A stretch of 64,000 bases of DNA from Mesorhabditis belari (lineage: Eukaryota; Nematoda; Chromadorea; Rhabditida; Rhabditidae), in assembly GCA_958450365.1 (NCBI GenBank), contig CAUEEP010000888.1, positions 443,501 through 507,500 of the forward strand, read 5' to 3'. Both the position numbers and the translations under genes were made by a program. Below, in pieces: positions 21,985-33,987 of the stretch. The notes under the pieces are model-generated. The model did no database searches and had not been told where the DNA came from. It was given only the letters and a program-made list of their open reading frames with translations. Positions within the stretch are counted from its first letter, which is position 1, and each line of letters opens with the position of its first letter.

Positions 21985-22635
21985 CGGTGCATAAGTCTTT
22001 ACAATCTTTTTTCCAGACGTCTTCTAGAAATGATGCCACCACCAACACATTTTGAACTATTAAAAAGGCTAATTGTTCCTCTGCAAACTGGTTTTTGGGA
22101 AATTCTTAAAAGTAATTGTTTTTGTGGATTTTCAAAGGCGCAAAGGCGAGCACCCAAAACTGCTCCGATCCCGAAGTCGCAATTTGGACACTTTCTTCAA
22201 TACAAACTAGACTTGAAAATCGAGGGCTTATCAATCGTACCTGCAAAAGTTGTTAATTTAAGAAGCTCTCTGCATAATTAGGATTCTCTAAGTCTTTCAA
22301 ATCCGACGATTTAAATGTTTTATCTTTAAATGATTTAAAGTTGAGAAAACTCTGCCTGAATCGCTCAGAGTTTCGAAAAATTGTTGCATCGCGGAAGTAC
22401 AGACTGATTTGCAATTGTTTAGAAAGTTTTATGATTTCATCGCTTTTCATGGCACAAGAAGCACAAGTGTCTTTTTGACAAAGGTTACTATTTGGAATTG
22501 AGTAATTTGCTTGAGGCATGCTTGAGGCGAGAAGTCCACTTAAGTCCACTTTGAGTGCTTTGGTTTTCGTGTTGGTAACAGAGGAGTCCTGAATCAGGAT
22601 CAGGATCTGATCTTGGTCCTAGATTTAAGTCTACT
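21985..22635. repeat. Dispersed protein-coding repeat, copy 1 (inverted relative to 40712-41365)
   Basis: On the minus strand the frame ending at 22253 reads DLSGLLASSMPQAN, NSNLCQKDTCASCAMKSDEI, KLSKQLQISLYFRDATIFRN and SERFRQSFLNF. The same frame with conservative replacements is at 40779-41087 on the plus strand. The outer end (TACAGTCGGTGCATAAGTCTTTAC) resembles the termini of mariner-type elements in this window. No similarity to a known family is recognised. A pronounced run of Ser/Asn/Lys and few cysteines suggests a cytoplasmic or nuclear protein, if expressed. Confidence 0.65.
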
Positions 22636-22864
22636 TCACGTAGATGACATTAACTTGTGTCAGTAACATGGCAAATACTTGTAATTTGACCAAATTCATT
22701 TCAGTTTCAAGTTCTCGAGAAATTGTCTGCTTCAAGGTGCGGCTCGTTACGGATACATGCACTTTAGCGTAAACGGCAAGCAGATAAATAAACCTCAAGA
22801 AGAATACCTTTCTTAGGCAATAGGCAATTGAAAAAACACGCTGAAAGAGAAAATCAAAATTCAA
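22631..22864 (-). other. Possible transmembrane exon fragment
   Basis: The frame includes SRTLKQTISRELETEMNLVK followed by a hydrophobic run (LQVFAMLLTQVNVIYV). This resembles the intracellular loop 3 to TM6 of nematode serpentine receptors. It lies downstream, not upstream, of the TM7 exon at 23007-23197 on the same strand, so the two do not form an ordinary gene. Confidence 0.3.
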
Positions 22865-23006
22865 ACAATGAAATCGGAATTTCGATGTGCATTACAGAAA
22901 ATAAAGAAGCTTTTCTAGTAAACAGCTGTTACCGTTGCTTTGCTTTTCAAAACAACATGTTTAACATTATGTTTCTAAATTGAAGATCGTTTCAATGTTC
23001 TTTATC

Positions 23007-23197
23007 TCAAGAAGGCGCATAAATGTTCACAGTATGCACCTTTTTCACTTTAGAATTCAGCTTTGAAACCATCGCTTGAGTCTTTCTAATCACATCTTCA
23101 TACAAGCATTGTCGATAGGCTCTCGTGTAAACAATCAACGCCACCGATGAGATTGTCGTGTGGAGGCCGTGTAGAAAGCAGAGCCAATTGATCAGAT
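23007..23197 (-). pseudogene. Orphan C-terminal (TM7) exon of a serpentine chemoreceptor
   Basis: A TTTCACAG acceptor opens a frame encoding LINWLCFLHGLHTTISSVAL, IVYTRAYRQCLYEDVIRK and a Lys-rich tail to a stop. The helix followed by YR is the usual TM7 end of nematode seven-transmembrane receptors. No exons for TM1-TM6 were found at higher coordinates; the DNA from 23210 to 24210 is occupied by an inverted-repeat element. It is probably the remnant of a receptor gene. Confidence 0.5.
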
Positions 23198-23515
23198 CTG
23201 TGAAAAACTGATGTTGCTGAATTCTTTGCTTTTATAGAGTCGACTCTCAGTGGAACCGGAACTAGGGACCGGAAATTCTTTCTATATTATAGAATCTTCC
23301 ACATTTGATGCGATTTTAATCAAAAAAACCGGTTGCCATCCATTCTTCAACCGTTTTCCCGGAGCAGTTATAGAAGGAGTCCGGGTAGTAGAAGATAGCC
23401 CGGATTTTCTGAAAAGAACAAATGTACAGACAATTGTTTCAACTAATATTTTAGCTGGTACATGGATAACCAGAATCTCGAACTATTGTAGTCGATTGAT
23501 AGCCCTTTGAATAAT

Positions 23516-24209
23516 TTTAGGTACTTGGGAAAGAAATTGTGGGTCATAAAAAGCCATCATACAATGGCTGTAAGTAAAGATGATCTGGATTCATTAGTAT
23601 TTTTAGAAACCACATTATCTTCCCTTTTTAACGATTTAAAAAGAATTTTACAAAACTTCCTTTTGGAAGGCCAGTCGAGTCTCAAAAAAGGCACCAAAAA
23701 TGGCCGAGCCTCCAGATTTCTCCACGATTTTTCAATAAATGTTTTACCACTAATATGAAATAATAGAAGTTTACTAACTAAAACAAATAAGATACAAATT
23801 AGGTTTGTTTGTTACGTACTTTTTGTTAAAACAATTCTTGAAAATAAACTTGAAACCCGAATTTTGACCCTTTTTTGAGAGTCACAACTCTTCAAAAGAA
23901 TTTTTATAATAGAATAGTCCACTAAATTCGTTTTAGTTTTCTGTAAATAACTTCTATTAAGTTTGGGCTTCTGATTTATCAAAAATAATCCTTTTTTACA
24001 AGTTTAAGCCGCCGCTAAGTCGTTTTTTTGGTACCTTATTAAAAAGTCTATATTCCGCCCAGAAACCATCACTACCGAATACTTTTATATCGTTAAAAAG
24101 AAAAACTTTTGTGGTTTCTAAAAATACTAATCAAACCGGATCATCTTTACTTACAGTCATTGTATGATCGTTTTTATGACCTGCAATTTCTTTTACAAAG
24201 TACCTAATA
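23516..24209. mobile_element. Inverted-repeat element, arms about 200 bp
   Basis: The left arm begins TTTAGGTACTTGGGAAAGAA and contains ATACAATGGCTGTAAGTAAAGATG; the right arm carries the inverse (CATCTTTACTTACAGTCATTGTAT, AAAGTACCTAATAG). The arms have diverged and one has small indels. There is no transposase. Confidence 0.65.
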
Positions 24210-26366
24210 GACTATTTTTTTTGGTTAATATCAATACCGTACTGCTCTCCCTTTTTTTTAATTGATGTACTACCATAACCCGAAGATTTAGCTGCACCTC
24301 AGTTACAGTAATTCTGCATTTAACTTGTCACAAAACAAACTCACATTCATATTGCGATCTGGTCGAAGTTTTAGATTTGGTGTGACGCGTAGTCGTGCAC
24401 TGTATTCAAATGAGTTTGTTTTTGTCAAACAAGCTTTGAACTTTGAGTAGCTAGAATTGTTGTGTGATATCCAGAATGCAAGAAAAGGGCATTTAAATGG
24501 ATTCCCTCTTTATAGCCAACCTATTTTCGATTGGGTAAATGAACCAGAGAAAAGGGTTCAACTCAATCCTATCAACAAGTGTTTTAAGAAGCTAGAATTG
24601 TTGTGTGATATCTAGAATAACCAAAAAAATGTAAAAATCCAACAATTCCCTATCTAGAAGGGTTTCTTGATTGAGTAAATGAATCGACTAGACTAATTAA
24701 TATCAAAAAGCAAACGGAAAACAAGTAGACTTTAGCCAAAAGAAAACAAAGCTCAAAAAGCCAATTAATTTTTGAGGCTTTTACAAGAAGCATTTCTTTT
24801 TATATGCGTTCGTAATTGGTGGTGGTTGAGGTGAGAAAATGAGGGGAATGGGGAAATTTAGTGATTATTTCCCTCCCTTTCATCCCCAAATTCAATGAGA
24901 TCATTGTTGATCAATCACAGATCTTTAAAGCAATGAGAAAAACGATTCAAAATTTCCGGGAATTTTAATCAAAAATTTCCCCACACCCAACTCTTTTACA
25001 ATTGCAATGACCCAAAACAATGACAAATGGCCGGCTCACACACGCGTACAAAATTTTCTGGAATTTTTGAGTTTCCCATTTTGGTTAGTAATTAGATTTT
25101 GGTGGAAAGTTTTGTGAAAAAGCTCGAGAAGTACACTGAAAGACTCATCGATAAAGTCGGTGTCAAATAGGAATCACTTATGACTTTGTCGGTGCATATT
25201 AAACTTGTCAATCGATTTTTCCAGAGTTTTGCCATTCGGAAGGTTTTTCGAACAGGTCAGGCAAGGCAGAAGCGGGGTCCTGCTTGGATTCTTGAACTTC
25301 CAGAAAGCTTCCTGAGTTAAGTGCTATTAGGTTGATGCAAAAGTCTTTTTCATTTTTTTTCGTCTGCCGTTTCAAGCCAACAAATGCACCAATTAAACTA
25401 CGGTTGATTTCATTAGAAAAACCAATTATTTTTCTGCAAAATAACATTAAAACGGGTTTAAAAATATTTTATGCCTGGATTTTCTTGAGAGTATGAAGTC
25501 GGGTAGTCAAAAAGGGCTCACTCGATGATGCGGTTTAGACAGCTTAGCTAAAGAAAACCTATCTTCGTGTCAATAGATAAAAGATAGAGAAAAAAAAGTT
25601 TGATATTTCGCCAAAATTTCAGAGAAATTCATTCAGCCAATTTTTCCGTAGAGTTTTTTATAGATTTTTACGAAAAAGGCGCTTTTCACTCTCGAATTTG
25701 CTTGAAAGTGAACCGAAATTGATTTAAAAAGATGCAAATTGAACAAAAAAACACTTTTTTTATAGAGCAAACTATAGATTAATTCGTGAATTTGTTACTT
25801 TTTAACAGAAGTACGAAAAAAACGAAAAGACTTATGCATCAACCTAATGCAATTGATTACTGTATAGTTAGTTAGTTAGTTAAGTTAAGTTAAGTTAAGA
25901 TAGTTAAGTGTTTGCTTGCTATCCAATAACTTCCAGCACTTCCAGTATCGAATAACTTCCAATAACAACCTCAACCGGTCTCCCAAAACACTCAACCCGT
26001 CAATCGGTCTACTTTTGTTATGTGGTCTAGAGCTAGGCTTGAAGATGATCATTTAGCGAACCCAAGTGGCATAACATGCTGAATATGCCCATTTAGCAAA
26101 TTCGCACCAATGTAAAAGAAGTAGCTAATAAGGAAATAAGGAAGCATCCTCAATCAATGAAAGTGTTTTGAAATAAGGGAAATTGTCTCTTTTAGTGGTA
26201 AACACTGAGGGCCGACTAAAACTTTGCGGCAAAATTGACTTTCTTTCACGTGACTCAATTATTGGCTAACCCAAGAATTGAAACTGTTCAAACATTTGTT
26301 AAAAGTGTTAAAAGACCTTTGTCACTCAAGAAATTCGAAAAAGTGCATATTCTTGGTGAATTCTAG
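24210..26366. other. Intergenic, mostly repeats
   Basis: Near 24452 and 24592 a 27-base word (TAGAATTGTTGTGTGATATC...) is repeated. A mariner-type MITE lies at 25327-25847. TTAGTTAGTTAGTTAAG simple repeats lie at about 25868-25905. The four N-terminal exons expected upstream of the Srt-like gene at 26367 were looked for here and not found. Confidence 0.45.
25327..25847. mobile_element. Non-autonomous mariner-type element (TTAGGTTGATGCAAAAGTCT ends)
   Basis: The left end TTAGGTTGATGCAAAAGTCT follows TA; the right end is its near inverse (AAAAGACTTATGCATCAACC then TAA). The interior is AT-rich and has no transposase frame. Ends of this type are mobilised by mariner transposases. Confidence 0.75.
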
Positions 26367-28842
26367 GCGTTTGGGGTTTCGCGTCGGTTCTCTACGTGGT
26401 GTTGGCGTTGAATCGTTTCGTTGTGATCATTGGATGGGTCCGGGTCACGCATTATGTTACGGTAAGTGATTTTGAAGGATTTTACTAATTGTAATTACTA
26501 GTAGAGTTGAATCTCGGGTGTCGAAATTCGTAAAATTTGAACAAAAGCAGAAACCTTGTCGACTTTTGAACCCAGCTAAGCTTTAGTTTGGCATCTCCTT
26601 TCAGTCTGAAAAACTTTGACATCTCTTTTCTCTCTGAATCTTTGAAAAAATTAGAGCTAGATTTGATGCCTTGATCGTGTGAGTTTTATAAACAAAATCT
26701 TAAAGTTTATAAGTTAAAGAAATGGATGATTTTTAGGAAACCTCAAAGGATTTTGTGTCCAAAAAAGCAAGCTAAAAAGATCAACTTTTACAAGGTTCAC
26801 AAAGCTTTAAGCCATGTACAGTTGAGTGCTTTCAAATTCCTATTCCAGAAATATAAAGATCAATTGTCTCAAAGTCCAACATTTAAAGTCAAATGACTTT
26901 AAATGAACTCTTTTCAGCGAGTTCCCATCTACGTCTGGCTTTTCCTGGCGGCGAGTTGGAGTTTCTACACGGGAATCCTCCACAAACCGCTCACCTACAA
27001 TTCAAAGGCATTCCTCGCTTTCTACATTCCATTTATCGAGGATCCATCTATAGTTTGTGACTCTTATTATCCAGGAAACACTTTGTCTAGGAGCTCGGGA
27101 AATACGAGAATCGCATGCATGCTTTGAACAATGTTCTCTTCTCTGTTCTCATTTGTTTCTTCTACTCAGTGATCTCGCTGATTCTGCTCGTGGGCACGCA
27201 TCGGAAGCAGATCTCTAAAAAGGAGATTAATGTTGGTGATCTGAGAATGGATTTGGCTAGTTTTTCATTTTAATCTAGAAAAGGTTTATACCAGACGGAA
27301 AGGAAAATTTTTATGTTTTTCAGCTTTTCAAAAGCTTTTCAGAAGGTTTCTTTTTCTTCGGTTAAAAGAAAAACAAGAAATTTCCCTTTTACAGAAATCT
27401 TTTGCTGTACAAACTGTTGTAAATTGATAAAATTTGCCCTTACGCCCAATAAAATTTGCCCCGTAAGCTTTACTGTAGGTGACCAGATAAAAGCTTCTTT
27501 CCACTCGGCTTATTGCTCTTGATCTTGAACAGATCTAGATCGTTGAAAGGTAGCTATCATTCAGACATTCATAACTTGAAATACAATAGTTAGAACTATT
27601 AAATTATAGGGGATACCAGAAAAGTACAAAATCCATTTCATTCACTCGATTCCAGGCACTAATCCAAGCGGTTCTGATCACCTGTCCAGCAATGATCGGC
27701 TCCCTTCTCTATGTGTACATTCAATTCACGAACAAAGCCACGAAAGGATGGGCGATTCTCGGGCAATTCATGTGGCAAACGATCACCGGTAAAGGGACTC
27801 TTGGAAATAGAGAGCTTTCAAGGGGTTTAAAGCTTCAGTGCTTCAAATTTGGCGCTCACGCTATCAGAAGCAACCCTGGGTAGAGCTAATCCATTCTCGA
27901 AATCGAGATTTTCCGCATCAGCACGAAAATAGTCCTAGTGCGGAAAAAGGCAGAACGAAGACATCACTTGAACAAACCTCAACTTAAGTGATCTTTGGAA
28001 GCTTTCAATTCTTGGAGATCTTTCATCACACTTCAATCCTTGATCCTTCATCCAATCAAATCCTTCATCGTACTTCAGTGATTTCAGAGCTGTGTTTTCA
28101 GGCTGTGTTTTCAACCCAAAGCATATCACAATTACGGGAATTTCGAAATAATTCGTAAAATCAAAGATCGAAGAAAACTTTCCAGGAACGGGCGCCATAA
28201 TCTTTCTTATTTATTCTAATTTGGTGCCGCGTCATAAAGCTGTTACTTGAAAGCAGCGACGCAAAATATTTGGCTCATTGGACGCCAGATACCTAAATAG
28301 TAAACATTTCGAATAATTCATGTAACATGTGTAAGAAATCAGAGTTTTATGTCAACTTGGATTAGCTTGTGGATTCGAATACAAATGCAAACGCATTTGC
28401 AAGTTGTGCATAAGTTGTTGTGCATAAGTTGTGGAATCTCTGCTTAACTCTTGTGTCCGTCAAAATGTCCGTTAAACGCCCGATGGAGCAGATTAAGCAA
28501 TTTTAAAAGTAGCAGAGAAAAGTTACAGTAATCCTATTACCCTTTTCATGAATGCGAAATTGAGTCTGATTTTGAAATAATTATTGGAAACTAAACGGTA
28601 GCTAAAGTACGGGTTAACTTGTTCGAATGTCGTTGTTCAGTAACCAAAGAATCAACCTTGACTAATATTTCTTAGATGAAACATTTCCAGGAACTGGTGC
28701 CATTATCTATTTGACTCTGAATCAAAGTGTTCGCGATTACTACTTTCATCGATCTCGCGTACACGGATATCAAACAACGACGAGTGACTCAAATCAAGGC
28801 AAACTACAGCCAGCAGAGCAAACGGGGATTCAAAAATGTTGA
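26367..28842 (+). pseudogene. 5'-truncated Srt-class chemoreceptor gene
   Basis: Five exons are recognised in phase: 26367-26461, 26918-27052, 27091-27231, 27656-27788 and 28691-28842. They correspond one for one, at equal or near-equal lengths, with exons 5-9 of the intact Srt gene at 29535-32786 (LALNRFVVIIGWVRVTHYVT; SWSFYTGILHKPLTYNSKAF; YENRMHALNNVLFSVL; GWAILGQFMWQTIT; LNQSVRDYYFHRSRVHGYQT). Exons 1-4, coding for the extracellular N-terminus, TM1-TM2 and part of TM3, are missing. A second partial copy of the start of the last exon (GTGAIIFLIYSNL) lies at about 28186. It is probably a tandem duplicate that lost its 5' half. Confidence 0.85.
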
Positions 28843-29534
28843 TGATAACGATCCGATTAAACTTTTGTACCATTTTTTTGAAACATTTATTAGGTAGATG
28901 CATAAGAAATGTAGATTTTAACATTTTTATAAATTTCCAACGATAGAAACCTGATATCGATGAATGTTATAAACTATTTGAAAGTTGTAAATCTCCTCTA
29001 CAAAATAGGCTAAACCATGTTTCAAATGATCGAACCATTGAAGAAATTTCGAGGGCGAAATGCGAGTGACCAAAAAATATCAACAGTCCTGGTTATAAAC
29101 ATAATCATAAACATAGATAAGTTATAAAGGATTTGTGAAATAGTTCTGTTTCTATTTTGCAATCAAGAACATAAACATTACTGGCCATTTGGAAAAGAAA
29201 ATGTGTTAGTTGAATTTTTCAGTGTTAAATCATTGATGAAAATGGATAGAATAAGGTTCACATTTTTTCCAACAGTCCCATCAGTAGTTAAACAGCTCTT
29301 GGTTCAAAAATTTTAGAGAACAGACAATAGTGGGTGTGAAAGGCACCTGTTGCTTTGCTCGTTTGTGGTCGACTACAGAATTTCTGACTGAAACGAAATA
29401 AATTGCTGAACTCGTTGCCCAATTATTCACCAATTTTCAAACTTCACCCAATTACGAAGACAAGATTTCTCTTGAAAAAAAAAGGCATTTTTTCTCAAAA
29501 GAAAGACATTTTTTAAATTTCAAAATTTGCAAAG
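28843..29534. other. Upstream region of the intact Srt gene, no gene seen
   Basis: AT-rich DNA between the tandem Srt copies; it should hold the promoter of the downstream gene. No clear conserved motif was recognised. Confidence 0.35.
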
Positions 29535-32500
29535 ATGGATTCGATGACGGTAAGTGATTTGAATGTTTTTTTTCAGATTTTTCGGCTCTTTTAGAATATT
29601 TTAATAGATTGAGCCTTTCTTTTGAACAAGTCTAGTGCAAGAACAGCTCGAAAAACATGTGTCCATGAAGATTTCTTGTCTTTACAACCAATCAAATACA
29701 AATTTTGTGTAAAAACTACAAAATCTCGTCTAGTGGCTAGTTAAAGCGTACAAATTTCTCAATTCATACAATTTTTAAACCTTTCATGCCCACTTTTTAG
29801 ACAATCCGCAACTTTTTCAACTATCCAGACACATATTACAATTGCTCGGGGAAAAGCGTCGAGGAATGGATGGAAACCGGGGAGAAATGGCCCAAGCTGG
29901 GGAAACTTTTCGTGATGCTTGGAGTGGTTTACTTGGTGAGTTGCAAAGAAGAGCATTTTTTCAAACGAAAGCTCAGCTTCTCTATATTCCGACGATTTAC
30001 GCGATTTTGAAGCTTCGTTTGACGAAAAACCCGTGTTATCAGGTGGGTAAAAGAGGTAAAAACGAAGGAAAAGAGGTAAAAGCTGATACTTCTTCTGTCG
30101 AATCAAGCAAAAATCTATCTACCAAAGGGCTTAGGCTTTTCTTAATCTTTTCAATCTCCTCTAGATCATGTTGTGCATAATTTTCGCCGACATGACAAAT
30201 TTGGTGGCCAACTCGCTCTTTTGCGGCTTTCTGATGTCGATGGGTGCGGTTTTCTGTATGAACCCCGTTTTCATGTACATCGAGGGAGTCTTCAATCAAT
30301 GTGAGTGATTTTGTGTGTTCAATGCAAGTGACAGTTCTAGACATCGGCTACAAACGCTTCAAACTTGCTTCAAGCCTGACGGATTCACATGATCTATAGC
30401 TCAAAACAATAGAGGATCTCAGGAGCTTTCGAATGAATCAAAGTGCACCCAAAAATATCAAATGCTAAAGAAAGTTACAGTGGTTTATAGTCGTGAATCG
30501 ATCGCTTCGACTTCGCGCGAGTACGGTCCGTTAGACAGAACTACAAACGACTGCAATTTTCTTTAGCATTGGGTGTACTTTGGTTCATTCGAAAGGTCTT
30601 AAGACTCTCTATTTTTTGAGCTATAGGTCATGTGAATTCGTCAGGTTTGAAGCAAGTTTAAAGCGTTTGTAGCGTGACAGTTCGTCATTTTTGTAGTTTA
30701 TAGTGCCCTTGTCTAGACTGTATTTCGATTAATGTAAACAGAGAAATCAAAAATTTTAAGTTATTTAAAAGTAACTGCAAGCTAGTTTTGTGTAGAAACC
30801 GTTTCATGAGCTAAATCTGAAAATGAGTTAAAATTCAAAGGTAAAGTGCTTTTTTGACTTCTAATTTTTGACTTCTTGACTTTTTGACTTTTGCAATTTT
30901 ATGATCACATCAGGGTTGTAGTTTGTGTGTGAGTCTATTCTTCAATGCAATCAGAAACCTCTAGGGAATCATTAGAGAATCAATTTGACTGCTTTTGAAA
31001 ACACTATTTAGTTCAAAGTGTAATAATATTCTGTATTTTTCAGGTTCTTGGATGTTTGCCTCACCACTTTATGTGATTTTAGCCTTCAATCGTTTCATTG
31101 TGATCACTGGATGGGTGAAAGTGACTCACTATGTTACGGTAGAAATTGATTGGAGTAATTTGAATGTTATGAATAACAAGCAGAAGTCAAAACTTTCAAA
31201 AAGATCAAGATTTCAGCGAATCCCGATCTATTTTTGGCTTATTTTGGCAAGTGCTTGGAGCTTCTACACAGGCGTCATTCATAAACCGCTCATTTACAAC
31301 TCGAAATCTTTCCTCGCCTTCTACATTCCATTCATTGAAGACCAACAAATTGTTAGTTTTCTTTGGCAATTAGTGTAATTGTTGGCTTCAGGAGTTACCC
31401 AAGTACGAAAATAGAATGCATGGAGTGAACAATGTACTCTTTTCTATTTTGATTACCTTCTTCTATCTGATGATTTCGATAATGATAATGTTTGGGCGAC
31501 ACGAGAAATTGTCGAGTAAAGAAAAAAATGTGAGTTCGTGCTCGGTTAGATTTTAAAGCATGATTCGACTACAGTAATCTGTAACTTGCGTCGTTAAATA
31601 GCCCAACTTTTATCGTATTTGTAGGGATGTCGTAGTGGAAAGAAACTTCGATTCAAAATGATTTTCACTAATTTTGCAAAAGAAAACAAAAGTTTTTCCC
31701 GAAATGGATCCTGCAGCCAAAAAAAAAGAAAAAGAAGATCGGGTAGGAAGAAAAAAGAAGATCCACTTACAACCACGCCATCTGGCCACATTTCGACGGT
31801 CAGAAAAGAGTCTTTATAAGCCCGTGGCACGATTTCCCGAGTAGACACCCAAACTTTGGACACGTTTTTCTCGCGTGTTTTTGAATATGGGCAAAAACTG
31901 AGTTCAGCATCGGATTTCCCGTGTCTGATAGGCGTTTGCATCCCAACGACGTCAAAATCTGCTACGTCAAAACCCATCAAAATCTTTATGGCATCTCCTT
32001 GTTAGAAAAAGCGTAAAACTAAAGTAAATATCCAAGGGTACAAATCTACAAAAGAAAATCAAATAAGATTGCCAGATTAAAAAAATAGAACATTTTATAC
32101 TGACAGAAATTTCTTTTACATCAACCTAGTAAACCAACTTGGAGGCATGAACACCAATAAATGCACCTAAAAGGATTAAAGTGGCAATCTATTTCGGTTA
32201 CGGTAGCTGGAGCAGGCTTTAGAGTATCCGAGCTATGGAAGAAGTAAGCGTTCCGAAGTCAGGCCAAGGTCTTTGACCGGTATTGGCTCTTTTGCCCCAA
32301 CAAGCTCGGTAGATGGCTCGGGTCATTCACACTTGAACACCACACAATTGCCAAACTCAAATCTAGGCCCTAGTCCAAGCCGCTTTTCTCACTTGTCCTG
32401 CAATTATTGGCTGTTTTCTCTACTTGTACATTCAATTCTCAAACAAGTCAACGGTTGGATGGGCGATTCTTGGGCAATTTCTATGGCAAACAATTACTGG

Positions 32501-32786
32501 TATGGTAAACATGTTTAGGAGCTAAATTTGCTCATTATCCCTATTCTTCTCCAGAATCGGTAACTGCACTTGGAGTTTCAGTAGATTTACACTTTGAACT
32601 TCCTCTAAAGACTCCTAATTGCCATTTATATTTCCAGGTCTGGGAGCAATCATCTACCTCACTTTGAATCAAAGTGTTCGTGACTTTTATTTCCATCGCT
32701 CAGCCGTTTATCATGATGGGAGCAGACATTTTGATATTAGCAAAACGAGTGGAGAAAGAGAGCGAAATGAGACAGGAAATAGCTGA
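29535..32786 (+). CDS. Seven-transmembrane chemoreceptor, Srt class
   Basis: Nine exons join in phase: 29535-29549, 29801-29935, 29977-30042, 30165-30300, 31044-31138, 31217-31351, 31392-31529, 32367-32499 and 32638-32786; 333 residues, as expected. The extracellular start has the Srt signature YYNCSGKSVEEWMETGEKWP, then GKLFVMLGVVYLLLYIPTIY (TM1). Later come IIFADMTNLVANSLFCGF, the TM3 end LAFNRFIVITGW, HKPLIYNSKSFLAFYIPF, YENRMHGVNNVLFSILITFF (TM5), ALVQAAFLTCPAIIGCFLYL (TM6) and TM7 with LNQSVRDFYFHRS. Srt receptors are a nematode-specific family of putative chemosensory GPCRs. All splice sites are consensus. Introns 4 and 7 hold a MITE (30345-30675) and an antisense open frame (31750-31995). 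Confidence 0.93.
30345..30675. mobile_element. Palindromic MITE in intron 4 of the Srt gene
   Basis: The two halves are near inverse (GCTACAAACGCTT, CTTGCTTCAAGCCTGACGGATTCACATG / CATGTGAATTCGTCAGGTTTGAAGCAAG, AGCGTTTGTAGC). The centre has GACTTCGCGCGAGTACGGTC. A related copy is at 48968-49300. Confidence 0.75.
31750..31995 (-). other. Possible antisense exon inside the Srt intron
   Basis: A minus-strand frame reads MGFDVADFDVVGMQTPIRHG, then AELSFCPYSKTREKNVSKVW, TREIVPRAYKDSFLTVEMWP and DGVV, where a strong donor GTAAGTGG follows. Composition and the clean donor look like a real exon, but no partner exon was found in the intron or near it. It may be a fragment of another gene carried into the intron. 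Family unknown to me. Confidence 0.35.
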
Positions 32787-32893
32787 TAAAAGATTTGAAA
32801 GGATAGAATTTTATAATTTCAGAATTTCAAAAACAAACAACACAAGCAACACAAGCAACACAAACACACAAAAAGGCCTAATCACACATTGAT

Positions 32894-33987
32894 TCAACCA
32901 TTTTTTGCATCGTTTTTGTCAAAATCTTTCATCAAAAGCTGTATCTGAACGATTGATTGTTGATCTTCTTCATTCACCGAAACCATGCAAATTCTGTCCT
33001 TTTCCAACATTTTCCTTCTCATAAACCATGTTGTTTGATCGTTTTCCGGGAATTTCCAATCCTCAAGCGCTCCCGTTCTAGTACTAAACTCCAAAATCGG
33101 AATTGTTGAGTATTTTTGTGTGACTTCGGCAAAACTTTGGCAAAGTTTCAAAGAATCCGGTGATTCGTCAGTGATTTCCTCTAAACCGAACGCTAAAATC
33201 CCATTTTTAAGCTTCTCAGCAAATGCCTCGAATTCGCCGGCTCTTAAACGGAAAACTGGCAAGAAACCTTGTAAAATGACTGAAACCTGATCGAATTTCG
33301 AAACATTTTTACTTTTCAAGTAAAACTCGAATTTCTCTGCCAATCCATCACCATTTAACTCTAAATTTGTGTTATCATCGTCACGCGGTGGCTGAATGTA
33401 ATCGTCCCGATCGAAGATCAACTCAGCACTTGTTTCGCCCAAAAATTGATGCATTTTCTGACCAGCTCGTATCAGAAACACTCGGCAATTACTGAAATTT
33501 CGATTTGCAAAGATTTGTGCCCATTGCTCTTCGAGAAAATCGTTGTCAAATGATAGTGAGCCAAGGATTTTGGCCTCGAATCGACCAAGGAAATCGATTG
33601 TGATTTTGGATGGACCATCGATTTGAAAGTTCAAAATATTTCTGAGTCTAGGGAAAAGTTTTTCTCGATCAAGAAATCCCAAGCTCTCTCTGTGTTCGAA
33701 GCAAATGACCAAAGCCGGATTTCGAAGTTTCTGACTGAACGAACCGATCGCAGAAAATGGGTAGAAAACTTGGTTCGTAGTAGTTTCCCACCGAAAACCC
33801 GGAGATCATCGCTCGAGATCTGGAAAAGTGTTCGATTGACTTTTATGTTCAATTTCAGATTGTATCGCATTTTGTCTGGATCTGGTCGATTTTTATCGAT
33901 TAAATCCGTCGTGAAAGAACCGGGATCGTCGAAGAATACAAAGTGAACATTGGTGTTTTTCTTTGGAACAAGGCCACGGTGTAAGAT
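32894..33987 (-). CDS. Unrecognised protein gene, probably frameshifted or with an unresolved intron
   Basis: The minus-strand frame 33712-32894 is open for 272 codons, by far the longest anonymous frame here (FPRLRNILNFQIDGPSKITI, FLEEQWAQIFANRNFSNCRV, and a charged tail ending QIQLLMKDFDKNDAKNG). Immediately upstream, a different frame from an acceptor at 33987 encodes LHRGLVPKKNTNVHFVFFDD, PDKMRYNLKLNIKVNRTLFQ and DDLRVFGGKLLR. The two frames overlap between about 33830 and 33640, so either an intron with an atypical site or a one-base shift links them. Alternating beta/alpha-like spacing and the lack of signal or membrane segments suggest an intracellular protein. I could not assign a family. 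Confidence 0.55.

Noticed and set aside
29759..30344. Minus-strand frames of 101 and 115 codons
   Set aside because: They are antisense to Srt exons 2-4.
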